From Toxonevra muliebris (Eukaryota; Arthropoda; Insecta; Diptera; Pallopteridae), in assembly GCA_963691655.1 (NCBI GenBank), contig OY829329.1, forward strand, positions 59,781,408 through 59,845,407: a stretch of DNA of 64,000 nt, read 5' to 3'. Within the stretch, counting starts at the first letter, position 1. Every line of letters begins with the position of its first letter. Of the stretch, positions 47,428 through 58,215 are shown in pieces. The translations under genes and the position numbers were made by a program. Below the pieces are notes generated by a model. The model was not told the DNA's origin and searched no databases. It worked only from the letters and a program-made list of their open reading frames with translations.

Positions 47428-48289
47428 ACAAAAATTAAAAAAAGATTATTTAACTGATTTGAAAATTTTTGACCGTGGTTCAATCCCAAGTGGAGCCAAC
47501 AAAAAAGGTTTATATATATAAAATTAATTCTTACATGATTACATATAAAAAAAATTATAATTTCCGATATACAATCAGGAACTACAGTTCTTTTAACTTA
47601 CGTCTGCCAACTTTTGCTCCCGTATAGATTTTTAATTCTATTGGCAGTTATTTCAAAGCGTCAATTGTGGAAGTCACAAGAAAGATACTAAAGCACTAAC
47701 GGATCTAGTGGCTTCGATTGTTGGTTCCTTCACATTTTTTCTTAATTCATAATGTGTAAAGTATTTATTATATTTCATATTCCAAGATCATTGGTGGTTT
47801 AATAATACCGTCAAGCAAAAACTAAATTCACGCCCAGTCAAGGTTTCAAAAAATGCTTTAGATTAATTTGACAAATCGGTATAGCGCAGCTCTTGCCGCT
47901 TTCAAAATAAGTATCAAATATATTCGATAAACAAAATCGTCCTAAAATAATTGCGAATTTTAAGTTTGGTGTCTGAGAAAAGTAATTTATCATAAAATTT
48001 TTAAAATTTTTTATTTCTATAATCTCGTTCTCCTCTTTTTAGGGTCTTTCTAATGAGAATTATGCTGAGGTACCAGCATTCCATCCATTCGGGTTATTTA
48101 CAGATTGGTATCATCAGCGATGTTTCAGATGATTGAAAAAAGTGGCTTGGAATGCAACTTTGTGCGCTGAATTTGAATTCAGAAAAATTTTCTTTCTATA
48201 ATTTTTCTAGATTTCGAGAAAATATTAACACAAGAACTAAAAAATTACGATTTTGCCTATTTTCAAACATCCTGCTATCTGCTAATGCT
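47428..48289. other. Non-coding spacer
   Basis: AT-rich; no coding motif, RNA gene or repeat end recognised. Confidence 0.4.
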
Positions 48290-49770
48290 TAGATATGCAT
48301 AGACTATCATTTTTTTTTAATTCACAAATGAAATGTTCGGCCGTTTCATAATCTTTGAGACACGCATCACATAGGCTCGATTCCTTGACCCCGATTTTGT
48401 ACAGGAAATCGTTGACTGTAGCGAATATTGTGACAAGTCCTACAATGAATGTTAAGTCACACCTACGCCGATTTAACAGATACTTAGAGCTGTCTTGTCT
48501 AGGAGAGTCTATCAACAACTTTGACTGTCGACAGGAATCCAGTCCCCGCCTATAGTCGTAGTGCAATTGACGCAACCGTATCTCCATTTCATGATTAATG
48601 AAAGAAGGGCTGCATCCAATGGCGGGTTGCGGACCAGTAAAAATCATTGTTAATCATTTTCTGGCTAGCATATCCGCCATCTCGTTACCCAAGATACCTG
48701 CGTGGCCAGGTACCCATACCAGCGTTACTGAGTTTCTTCGCCCAAGTCTGTTAAGCTTGATAATTGCTTCGTCCACGATTTTCGAAGCAATTATGTAAGC
48801 TGAACAGGCTTTGATGGCCGCCTGATTCTCCGAGCAGATGAAAATAGAATTACCATTCCATTTCCTATCCAACATCAGCTGTGTTGAATAAATAATTGTG
48901 TATATCTCAGCTTGAAAAACCGAGGTGTAGCTGCCTCATGCAATTGATTCTTCCACCCTGTTAGTTCCAGAATATATACCAGCACCGGCTTGGTTGTCTA
49001 TTAGGGATCCATCAGTGTAGAAAATATTGCGCCCTGGGTGAAAACCAGTCCAGCCATTACTGTCCCATTCGTCCCGATCGGGGAAAATGCAGCGAAAATA
49101 TTTGCTAAAGGAATAAGTTTGGCATCTGTTATCCGTCGCACCCTTTCCAAACAGGATGAGTGGGTTCAGTAAGTTCTGTATCCTACCAGCTCTACATCCA
49201 TCACCAAAAATTACTTTTCTTTCAAGCAATGTGCCGATACGGTACAAAGATTTTCTAGCTTCATTCTCGATGATAGATACAGTGGTGGCAGGTACAGCAG
49301 TGCTTCCATGGCGGCGGTCGGCGTTCCTGTCATCGCACCTATGGTGCCAACACGTACATGATGTTGTAGACTTCCCAGAAGGCGTTTCGAGGAACTCGCT
49401 GTTGGCCACCATGTTACAGCTCTATACATTAGGTATGGTCTAACAATGCGTAGATATATCCAGTGAACTATCTTGGGGCTTAGAACTCAAGTCCGCCCGA
49501 ACATTCTACGGTATTGCCACATTAGTTTTACGGCTTTCGCCGCCCTGGCGTTGAGATGTTCAGTGTACAAAAGTTTTGGATCAAGAATGATTCCCAAGTA
49601 TTTGACCATATTAGAGGGTAGTAACTGTGTGCCCAAGAGGGTAGGCGACCATACATGTTGTAAACAGCATCATGACTGTCTTCCCAGGGTTGACCGATAA
49701 TGCTTGTTCACTGCACCAGCCCTCAACATTATTTAGAGCAGATTTCTTCCGCACACGTAGTGATGCCAAG
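48290..49770 (-). pseudogene. Non-LTR retrotransposon C relic (RT thumb, RNase H, zinc-knuckle tail)
   Basis: On the minus strand it begins inside the RT, with ALNNVEGWCSEQALSVNPGK (about 49745-49685), then VKYLGIILDPKLL (about 49600) and SPKIVHWIYLRIVRPYLMY (about 49440-49490), preceded by a stop at FGRT*. A frameshift leads to RNase H. IFYTDGSLIDNQAGAGIYSG (about 49030-48970), a stop, VFQAEIYTIIYS, FICSENQAAIKA (family D is E here) and WVPGHAGILGNEMADMLARK (about 48715-48655) follow. After a further stop comes a C-terminal tail with CDACLKDYETAEHFIC, a C-x2-C...H-x3-C knuckle (about 48380-48330). A short A run in element sense (about 48310-48318) may mark the 3' end. No EN, ORF1 or RT palm is present. 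Its sequence differs from relics A and B, so this is a third family. Confidence 0.82.
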
Positions 49771-50706
49771 TTTGAACCGCTGACGATAATACAGAAATTT
49801 ATATATACTACACTTCATTGCATTGAACAAATACATTGGTATCGTTGTAGGAAAAGTTTTTAAGTGTTTCAAAATGGGTTGACGTGTATTTTGTTTTTGT
49901 TTCGTTGTACTGATTGGAAAGTTTTACAATTTGCGCTATTCTTGTACCGCGCAAGGGTATATACTAGACTTAGAGAATTACCCTAATGTGTAAGTATGTT
50001 GAAATGTCTCTTTTAAAAGGACTTTTTAGGTTTCCATTAGAAACGGTGTCGAATTGACCCATAAAAAGAGGAGCTTATGGGTTAAAATGTTCTACAGAAA
50101 TGATCCTCGTAAAATTCTACAATACAACTTTGCCAATAAGATTTTTCTCAGTCATTAATTTATATCACTTTTTGCACTTAGTAGTCAGTTTCCTTCGACC
50201 AAAAAATGAAAACTTTGACCCACTGTAAAAAAAAACTGAGACATGCTGGACTATAAGTTTATTTTACAAACATACAACATGCCCTTTCAGGATTATAGGG
50301 TAGCTATTCTGTTGCAAAAATACTGTTGGACTGTGTATTTGAAATCAAACTGCGGTTATGTATGGATTAATCAGATTAGGGATGGTATGAGTATGATGAC
50401 GCCGTCGCATTTATAGCAACTTATATTTATGCATAAACGTTGTTGTACATGTGGATACATCAGAATATTAGCGTTCTAATGATTTCAACGCATTTATATT
50501 TAAAAACTCATGGGTGCCTATGGATAGCGGAAAGCGATTCATTGCCGATCTCTGGTACTGAAAAAGTTATTGTAGTACTTCGGTATTTTTTAAACCAAGA
50601 GGTAGTGAAAAAAGTACAAAATACCAACACTGTATCATAATTTCTGAACCACCGTCCTTATTGAGATTCCTTAGTGAGATGGGCTTACAATTAACCATCA
50701 GTAAGA
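49771..50706. other. Spacer with a palindromic TTAA-type piece
   Basis: 50055-50084 reads gacccataa...ttatgggttaa. The following ~160 bases share words with the arm of the inverted repeat at 35671-36949 (gggttaaaatgttct; ccactgtaaaaaaaaa near 50220). It is likely a decayed fragment of that repeat family. The rest is AT-rich with no coding motif. Confidence 0.4.
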
Positions 50707-50710
50707 AGGT

Positions 50711-51514
50711 TGTAAGGACCCGAAATTCGGATCAATTTCGATCCCACAATTGCTACTATTTTGTACATATTTTTAAATCAAAATAATTAAATATTGAATT
50801 TATAAAAACATAATTACATATTTAACACAAACAATACAATAAACAAACGGAAACAGTACAGAAAGAATAAGTATAAAAGGACATGCATTACACAGAAGAA
50901 GACACTCAGACTTAGATCGTGGTCTAAGGTAGTAGCTTGGTGGTTCTATTGTCCTCTATTCGCTAGATTATATGTAATAAATCAACCGATGCGTCCGCAC
51001 GGTAAGCTAGTACAAAAGAGTCGTTAGTTTATATCAGCAGAGCGTCCGCATGCAAGGTTCTTCGTAAGACATTATTCATTCGTGAGGTATTAATTGGATC
51101 TTGGCGTAAGTCCTTACGTCAAGATTAAGTATCCACTGAGGTATTAAGAGGCATCAGTGAACACACGTAGTTGCCACGGACCATACAACAAACGACAATG
51201 ACCTAACCATCGTATCACGAACACACACAAAGGAAACATATGAACACAAACCGAGCGCCAAGGAAGGCAAACGTGCGTCAACGAAGGCAAACGAACCTCC
51301 GAGAAGGACGACTGCGGGACTACAAGGAACGAACAAAGACTGTACGAGATACCAAGAATAAAATTAATCAAGTGTATTTAAAACCAACTGTGAAGAAAAT
51401 AAATAAACAAGTGAACAAAGAAAATCGAAACGAACTATCGTGAGTTGTTATTTACGCACCCTCGTTACTCGCTGAGTATACCCTGACGAAAAGGAACCAG
51501 GAAGGTTCGTTACA
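50711..51514 (+). mobile_element. Solo LTR of an LTR retrotransposon, 804 bp
   Basis: It starts TGTAAGG and ends CGTTACA, so TGTAA and TTACA form the short inverted ends typical of LTRs. aggt stands on both sides (50707-50710, 51515-51518), a 4-bp target duplication. Inside, TATAAAAG at 50872-50879 is a likely promoter, with a possible initiator-like actcagactt about 30 bases on. aataaa words at about 51356 and 51400 could serve as poly(A) signals. No gag or pol is beside it, so it is best explained by recombination between two LTRs. A 4-bp duplication fits many Ty3/gypsy elements, but the family cannot be named from the LTR alone. Confidence 0.78.
50872..50879 (+). promoter_or_regulatory. 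TATA box of the solo LTR
   Basis: TATAAAAG lies 161 bases into the LTR, with poly(A) signals ~480-530 bases further on, the U3-R-U5 order expected for an LTR. Whether it is still active is unknown. Confidence 0.5.
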
Positions 51515-51518
51515 AGGT

Positions 51519-52552
51519 ACAATGGAGCTAAATGAATTATGATGCCTTACTCCCATATAAAGTGAAGCTATAGTTTTATGACAGGGTGTGCGTCTGGATA
51601 CATACTAATTTTTTATTTTTTTTTTTGAATATTTACAAAAAATATACATAAATGGAAATCTCTTTAGTTGTTATGGGAAGAAAAAAAATCTAATAAAACG
51701 TGATCATATAAATTTCTTCAAATGTAAGTACTACATACATATTATAACCCACACATTCTACAGCAGCACCAAATCTAAGATCCGCCTCTGCACCACATAC
51801 TACACACAAAAATAATTCAACTTAAGCATACATATTGATGCCCGTACATAACTAGAAATCTGCTGATGTGAATCGACTTCATTTGCTAAAAAACAAAATG
51901 CGTGATCATAAATAATAGTGTCGCCAATATCAGCAGCCAGCAGTCATCAGCTAGAAGCAGCCAGCAATACCAGCAGCAGCAACGAAAAACAGTATTGTAA
52001 AGCAATGATTGGCGAGTTGCGAGCAAATTGTGCGCTTTGCAATTCGAATCTTAAGAAATCTGCTGCGTGTTTGCGATATTCTGGAAAGAAATTCTAAATC
52101 ATTCATTCTAACAAGAAAGCAAGCAGCAGCAGCAAAAAAAAATGTAGTAACATAAAAATAGAAAAAAATATACAATAAAAAAAAAACTGATGTTACTGCT
52201 CTTGTTGGCTGATATGTATTGTGTAGCTATTGTTGTTGTTGTTGTTGCTGCTGTTGTTGACGGAGAAAGTCAATGAACTCTTTATGCGTTGCGCCGCACG
52301 ATGCGGTAATTCGCTTGGCAAAAAAAAATGAAGCAGTACCAAAAACCAAAACTTTATAGTTCTTTATAATTTTTACTATAGGTAACTAAATTTGTGTAGC
52401 ATAGTGTATATGAGAGAGGTGTTGAGTGCAATGACTGCTAAAGCATATTGCTATACTCATATAAATAAAAAAAAAAAATAAAAAATAACAGCAAACAATA
52501 AAAATACCTATAAATTATATTTCCTACTGATTTTTATTATTTTTTTTTCTAG
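51519..52552. other. Non-coding region with CAG/CAA repeats
   Basis: 51930-51985 is cag/cagc-rich, 52230-52260 is gtt/gct-rich, and A-tracts occur near 52132-52142 and 52470-52490. No coding motif is seen. It ends in a pyrimidine run before the candidate acceptor at 52551. Confidence 0.4.
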
Positions 52553-52651
52553 ATTCTATTTGAGCTTCGTGTGCTGCGTGGGGTCCAAGCAAAATCAGCA
52601 GCCAAACTAGAGACGATCATACATAAACGGACAGACATGCATCAGTTTTGA
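52553..52651 (+). other. Candidate terminal exon after a good splice acceptor
   Basis: A long T-rich tract followed by ctag (to 52552) makes a strong 3' splice site. The next ~100 bases are GC-richer than their surroundings and open in one frame for 32 codons (ILFELRVLRGVQAKSAAKLE ... ending in a TGA at 52649-52651). A second frame is open for 18 codons (FYLSFVCCVGSKQ...). The following ~250 bases could be 3' UTR. I do not recognise the peptide, and no upstream exon is visible. A chance acceptor in AT-rich DNA remains quite possible. Confidence 0.22.
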
Positions 52652-53638
52652 ATTTTGAAAGAAAGAATCTAACATTGTCACTACTAAGTAGCTAGTTGTA
52701 GTTTTGTTATTGTAATAAGCTTTAAGGATTTGTCATCTGCGATTATTCTTTTGCCGAGTGAGCGTCGCACGAGAGTTAAAATAAGTAAAAGAAATTTTGC
52801 TTTTAAAATGTCATTTAATTGTCACAAAGAGTTGAAATTTCTTAGTTCTTTCTGTTTTATTTATATTTACATATAATTTTTTTTTAAATTTAAATTACAT
52901 TTTTTTTGTATGCTTTTTGCAAACATATCAACATAAATATTAAAATTTTTAAAACTAAAAACAAAAAATTTATAACAAATGATTTCAATCTTTCAACGAA
53001 AGTGTGTCAATTGCTGAGCTTTTAGGCTTTTTTTTTATTTATTTTTAAATAAATTATGATAAGGAATACAAACCACACATATATTTGTATACATAGTTTT
53101 TACTATTTATAAACTTTATAGTTTCTAACTAAAAAAAAAAAAACGCAAAAAAAAAAAAAATTTAAAACAAAAACACGATCATGAATACTAAACACTGAAA
53201 ACTAAACAAAATAATAATAGTGCGAAAATTTTTGTTTTTGTTTTTAATTTTACTTTCATTTTACCTATTTCTATTCTACTATATAATTACAATACATATA
53301 CAAACTGATTCAGAGGTTGTGGAAGGGGCAGGGTGTTTTCATTTAATTCGTGTCTAGCTTAATTCAAAAGGATGAAAATATGATCCCAAGCTAATAATTC
53401 CTGTGCTCACTGTAGTTTCGTAGTTTTACAGTGTGATTCAGAACTACGTACACATAGTTTTTGATTCAAGAGGAGTAAAAAGGTGTAGGAGTACTTTCAT
53501 TTAAAAACAAAAAATACTAGACAAAATTTTACCGCTGAATGTCAGCAACCCGACTTGAGATTTTCGAGTTATGTGAAATTGCGACATGTGCCATGTAGAT
53601 TTTTATGGGCTGATTACGAATTCGAAATCAGAATTTTC
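52652..53638. other. AT-rich spacer
   Basis: It has A-tracts near 53130-53160 and no motif beyond the candidate exon. It ends at the TTAA (53639-53642) of the next element. Confidence 0.4.
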
Positions 53639-53642
53639 TTAA

Positions 53643-54897
53643 CCCTTTCGTTGTTTTTGGTTAATATAATGTGCAAAAAAATGTTCATATTTCACTACTT
53701 CTCCTTTCAAACCTATCGGGAATTTCAAAAATAAAAACTTATTTTAACTATCTTTAAAATTGAAGTTTGAGCAAAAACGGGGTACAGTTTTTTTTTATTT
53801 GATTTTGAAAAACAGTCCGAATTACACTTGTGTGAATTTACAAAGTGAAGGTACTAAGTTGAAAATTTTGAGCAAGTATATAAACTTTTTTTTTAATTAT
53901 AATAGTTTAAAACAAAAGTTGAAACACCATTTCATAATATAAATGTAATAATTTAAAAAAAAGTTGTTGAAAAAAATTCTTTAAATGCTTGAAAAAATTG
54001 TATATTATAGTGTACAAATTCACGCAACTCTAATATACAATATAATGTACAATAAATAATTTGGTTACTATTGTGTACAAAAAATTATTTTTAAATTATT
54101 TTCAGAGGGTGTTCAAAAAAATGTGATAGTGTTGATTTGTTTTTTGTTCAACAAACGAAAAAATAACAAGGTTCTGAAAGTGGATTCTGATAGAACTCGA
54201 GCAAAAATATTACACTTGTTTCGGCGTTTAAAAATTTTACGTCTAATTTTCTTTTTACGCGGGCCTGAAGTTAACCCATTTCTAACAGATTAATTATAAT
54301 AAACCATATGAGAACTTGTTAGTTTTGCTTATTTGTATGTTCAGCAATTTATAGTAGAATTTCCAGTAGAATCTTTTCTTCCTACATATTAACCCTTTGG
54401 CACCCGCTATTATGGGTCTTTTTTGCCTTTTTAGAAAAAGTTTCTTTTTTGACCCATTACGAGGGTTGATAGAGGGTTAATATGTTCAAGAAATATGTTG
54501 CCCATGAAATTTTACTGGAGGTCACTGAACAATAAAAATCTGTATACTTGACTTTAGTAAAAATAAACCCAAAATTCCAAAAATGTTTCAAATTTTCACC
54601 TTTTATACTCAGTGAACAAGTGTGTTTTTAAAAGTATTTTCTAAACTAAAACTTTATTTTACATTACAAAATAAACCTTAGTTGTTTTTTCCACAAGAAA
54701 AGTTCAAAAATTAAATAAATTTTTTCTCGAATTTTTACTCCTTTCATGTATTTTGGTCGCTATAATGTACAAAATTGCAAAAGCTCTACAACCTTTTCCA
54801 AAAACTTCTTTTATAATTTTTTTGGTATTTATTCTTAACAAAGTCCAAATCTACGAACATTTTTGTACCCCAAAATAAGAAAGTTGAGAAGAAAGGG
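53643..54897. mobile_element. Candidate piggyBac-type non-autonomous element, 1255 bp, with TTAA target
   Basis: TTAA is directly outside both ends (53639-53642 and 54898-54901). The termini read CCCTTTCGTTG and, inverted, CCCTTTCTTCT. TTAA duplication plus CCC-starting ends is the signature of piggyBac elements. Further inside both ends, gttcatat/gttcgtag and gtgcaaaaaaatgttc / gtacaaaaatgttcg words match in inverted order, extending the similarity. No transposase frame is present. The interior is very AT-rich with repeated atataatgtaca words (about 54010-54080). The terminal repeat is short and imperfect, so this is a good but not certain call. Confidence 0.5.
54393..54476. repeat. Mini TTAA-flanked palindrome, 84 bp
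   Basis: Between TTAA (54389-54392) and TTAA (54477-54480) the ends read CCCTTTGGCACCCGC and, inverted, CCCTCTATCAACCCTCG, each then reaching tgggtc. The whole can fold as one hairpin. It sits inside the larger TTAA element, so it looks like a nested miniature insertion. Related palindromes occur at 35923-36006, 36636-36678 and 50055-50084. Confidence 0.5.
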
Positions 54898-54901
54898 TTA
54901 A

Positions 54902-56335
54902 CTGTTAGGTTTCTAAGAACTGTTAGGTTTTTTTTGCTATTTTCATGACATTATTATGGAATACAAAAATGTGTGTTTTTTTTTGGACTATGGACTATGA
55001 GATCATGAAGTACCACTTTCTTCGTATTTACCTTTTTATTCAAGGATTCTTCGGGACCCAAAATTGATGGAAATTAAAAATTGTTTACATTCTACTCTTA
55101 AGTTCTCGAACTTTTGGATTCATTATTGCATGTAGTTTTTCACCTAGTTAGTAATGGATGTGGTTGGTCAATTATACTAAGAGAAGAGAGGGAAGGGCTT
55201 ATCCCCGAATTCTCTTACCTTTATAGCCGTCAGTGCATGTGTTTTATTCCTCTAATTTGGAATGGGCGTGAATTTTAATTGCAATAAGGGGAGAGATATT
55301 CACCCACAGAATCTTTAATTTTTTGATCCGTTAGTACATGTGCTTTATTCCTAGTTATAAATAGATGTGATTCATCAAGAGAGAGAGAAAGAGCCCCTTA
55401 TCCAATAGATATATTGTAATAAGAACACCTATTCCCGTGCAAGTGACGGAGCTATTAAATTAAATATTGATGTCAATAAGATGCGATAAGCGTGATTGGG
55501 AATAAGCCCCATCTGTCCTTGCCATTCAATCTCGTTCAATATTGTCAGTTCTTTTGAACCAAACGGGTTTTTAAGGGTTCGAAATAATTGACCACTCATC
55601 CCCTTTCCACAATTGTCGATTTCGATAGAGCTCTTGATTAAATAAATATTTAATGCGCGAATTATTAAAATCAGACTATTGCCAAGCCCATTTATATATT
55701 TAACAAAACGAAGGAATTTTTTTTATAAATTTCCCTCTAGTCTTTTTTCATATCTTATGTTAGACCAGGCCAGGTATACTAATTTTTTCCTATATCTTTT
55801 ATGAAGAATTCTTATAATAGCCATAAAAAGTGGTAGGGAGGGAAAGTGTAGTCGTTTAATATTCGGTACAAAAAAAAATCTGACATAGAAAACACAAATT
55901 TTTCTATACACCTCTTGACTGGCAATGCACAGTGGTTGCATATGCATGGGAGAGAACGACAAAAATAGTTAGAATAGAGAAATCGATCTGAAGTTTTGAG
56001 AATACGTTTTTAATAAGGTAAATATGGGTTTGTGTAAAAATGGGCATGGTCACAGCCCTCTACGGTCCACTTTTGTTATAAAATAACTTCAAAATTAGAG
56101 ACAATTGCTATATAAATGTTGTGATTTTTTTCAAAACTTCAAAAATTTTATTTTCTTTAAAAATAGGTGTGGTCTCATCCCACTTGTTAAGAGCTAAGTC
56201 ACTTTTTTCAAATTTTACAGAAAACACAAAAACTTTTTGAACATTTTTTAATGCAACGCGTGAAATTTGATCCGTTTTATGACCACCAGATTTCAAAAAT
56301 GTCCATGCGTGAAAACACACATTGATACAACAACA
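54902..56335. other. Spacer with a SINE fragment
   Basis: AT-rich to mixed DNA without coding motifs. 55870-55935 is a SINE piece listed separately. It ends at accaccaat, the target duplication of the R1-clade insertion. Confidence 0.4.
55870..55935 (+). repeat. SINE body fragment
   Basis: catagaaaacacaaatttttctatacacctcttgactggcaatg parallels the body of the SINE at 38439-38760 (about 38520-38572). The tRNA head and tail are missing. Confidence 0.6.
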
Positions 56336-56344
56336 ACCACCAAT

Positions 56345-57506
56345 GCAGATGGAGTTGGCAGAACAGAAAACAGAAGCAGTTCTCTTGAGTTCAAGGAAGA
56401 TACGCGAAGTGTTCAAATTTAGAGTGGGTGAGCATGAGATCGTCTCTCAACCCTACCTGAGGTATCTTGGTGTACTGATCGACGCCAGTAGGACTTTTAA
56501 AGATCATTAACTGGCAGTTAGTGAAAAAGCCTCAAAGGTCAATTGTGCACTCTCTCGCATTATATCGAATATCGGAGGGCCACGTTCAAGCAGACGAAAA
56601 CTCCTAGCCCGAGTCACAAGTTTGATTCTGTTGTATGCGGCGCCAGTATGGGCGAATGCAACGCAAACTGCATCATATATTGCCGGGATGCGGGCGACCT
56701 ATCGCTGCAGCGCACTTAAAGTTGCTAGTGCATTTCGCACAGTGTCGGATGAAGCAATCGGTGTGATTGCAGTTATGATACCGATAGACATACTGGCGTG
56801 TGAATGTCACAACATCTATGTGGCAGGTTCCAAGGCGTCTAAAGTAGAGGAGCGACAACGGAGTATAAAAGAGTGGCAGCGACGTTGGGATAGAGCGAGC
56901 AAAGGAAGGTGGACATACGCGCTCATACCAGACATTGGGAGTTGGATAACTCGCCAGAATGGTAAAATCGATTTTCACTTGACGCAACTGCTTAGCGGAC
57001 ATGGTTGCTTTAAGCAATACCTTCACCGCTTTAAGCATGAGGAGGAACCGAGTTGCCCCAACTGTCTAGCAGATATGGAGGACGCGCGGCATATACTGTT
57101 ATATTGCGCACGTTTCAACGCTGAGCGTGCGGAGATAACCGAAGCCTTTGGAGAGGCTCCCACATTGGTTAACATTACGACACATATGTGCCACACAGCC
57201 CATAAGTGGCAAGCAGTCAAGAGAGCCGCAGCAAAGATGATGTCTGCACTTCAACGCACTAAACGCGTTCGCAATATGGAACGCATCCAATTGAGCAATG
57301 CAGATAACCCCTAAGACGGATAACTTGACATACCAAAGAAATTGACGCTTGAGCAGTAATGCTCTGACGGCCTCCCAACGAAATACTTAACTGTGGTTCC
57401 GGGAGGACCTACCGTCCGGACATTTGAGGTTGTTTTGGTGAGTGGAAGTCTCACACTGACTGAGGCTTTTAATGCTTTCCTCATCAAAAAAAAAAAATAA
57501 AAAAAT
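56345..57506 (+). mobile_element. R1-clade non-LTR retrotransposon, 5'-truncated, with 9-bp target duplication
   Basis: One frame runs from about 56346 to the stop at 57312-57314 with a single in-frame TAA (56508-56510). It begins in the RT with LAEQKTEAVLLSSRK, then QPYLRYLGVLIDASRTFKDH, the stop, EKASKVNCALSRIISNIGGP and LLYAAPVWANA (thumb). The C-terminal half has RWDRASKGRWTYALIPDI, DFHLTQLLSGHGCFKQYLHR and the zinc knuckle CPNCLADMEDARHILLYC (C-x2-C-x8-H-x4-C), all characteristic of R1-clade ORF2. A ~190-base 3' UTR ends in an A-rich tail (57486-57505). accaccaat flanks it (56336-56344 and 57507-57515). R1 itself targets 28S rDNA, but the flanks here are not rDNA, so this is a dispersed R1-clade family or an off-target copy. 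EN, ORF1 and RT palm are missing. Confidence 0.88.
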
Positions 57507-57515
57507 ACCACCAAT

Positions 57516-58049
57516 ATAAAAAATAAAAAAAAAATTGTTTTTGGATTTTCTTGTTCATTCAGAAACTTGTATTAAAAACAACGAGTAAGCGTTAGTCTAT
57601 AGCAGATTACACAAACCCTGGCAAATCTTGGCAGCTACCGTGAACATTTGTTTAAATTTAGAAATTGAACTGTTGTTAAAAAAAAAAAAAAATGACGGGG
57701 GGATTGGGAGGGGAAAAGTTACTAAAAATCCAAGTGAAATTAAAATTAAGCTACAAAAAATACAGAAAAATGTACTTTTTAAAAACTATTATTTTGTTCA
57801 ACTTCCATTTTGTTTAATGGGGTTTGAAGCATTTTTCATTTAGATTTTTATTGCCACAAATTAAGTACACTTTCACACTTTTTACAATACAACAATAACT
57901 TCAATTGATACTTGCACTTCTGATGCTTATATTTAAGAAGTACCGTTAGAGGCTAAAAAAAAATTTACCATTGAGAAGTTTGGCATTAGTAGAGATTACG
58001 CAGTTGCTCATTATTCCAAAATTTGACGTTTGAATTTTTTATTTTTGTC
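57516..58049. other. AT-rich spacer
   Basis: An A run lies near 57678-57692. No motif recognised. Confidence 0.4.
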
Positions 58050-58215
58050 GTATGACAGCAACCACAGTGCAATGGTAAACCTTCAAGAATAAAAATTGCC
58101 TAAGAAATCTTTTTACTTTACTGTTCGGATTCGGCAGAAAACTGTAGGTCCTTTCCAATTGAACATAAATCCGAATCGATACGAAACGCTCGGCCTAAGC
58201 TTTCCATCCGCTGTT
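58050..58215 (+). repeat. SINE body fragment, second partial copy
   Basis: gcaatggtaaaccttcaaga, ctgttcggattcggc, gaaaactgtaggtcctttcca and cgctcggcct follow the order of the SINE body at 38565-38720. The tRNA head is absent, and the tail is cut at gctgttgtgtgatg. It is more diverged than the complete copy. Confidence 0.65.

Noticed and set aside
51240..51443. 67-codon Arg/Lys-rich frame
   Set aside because: It lies wholly inside the solo LTR and reads U5-like non-coding sequence.
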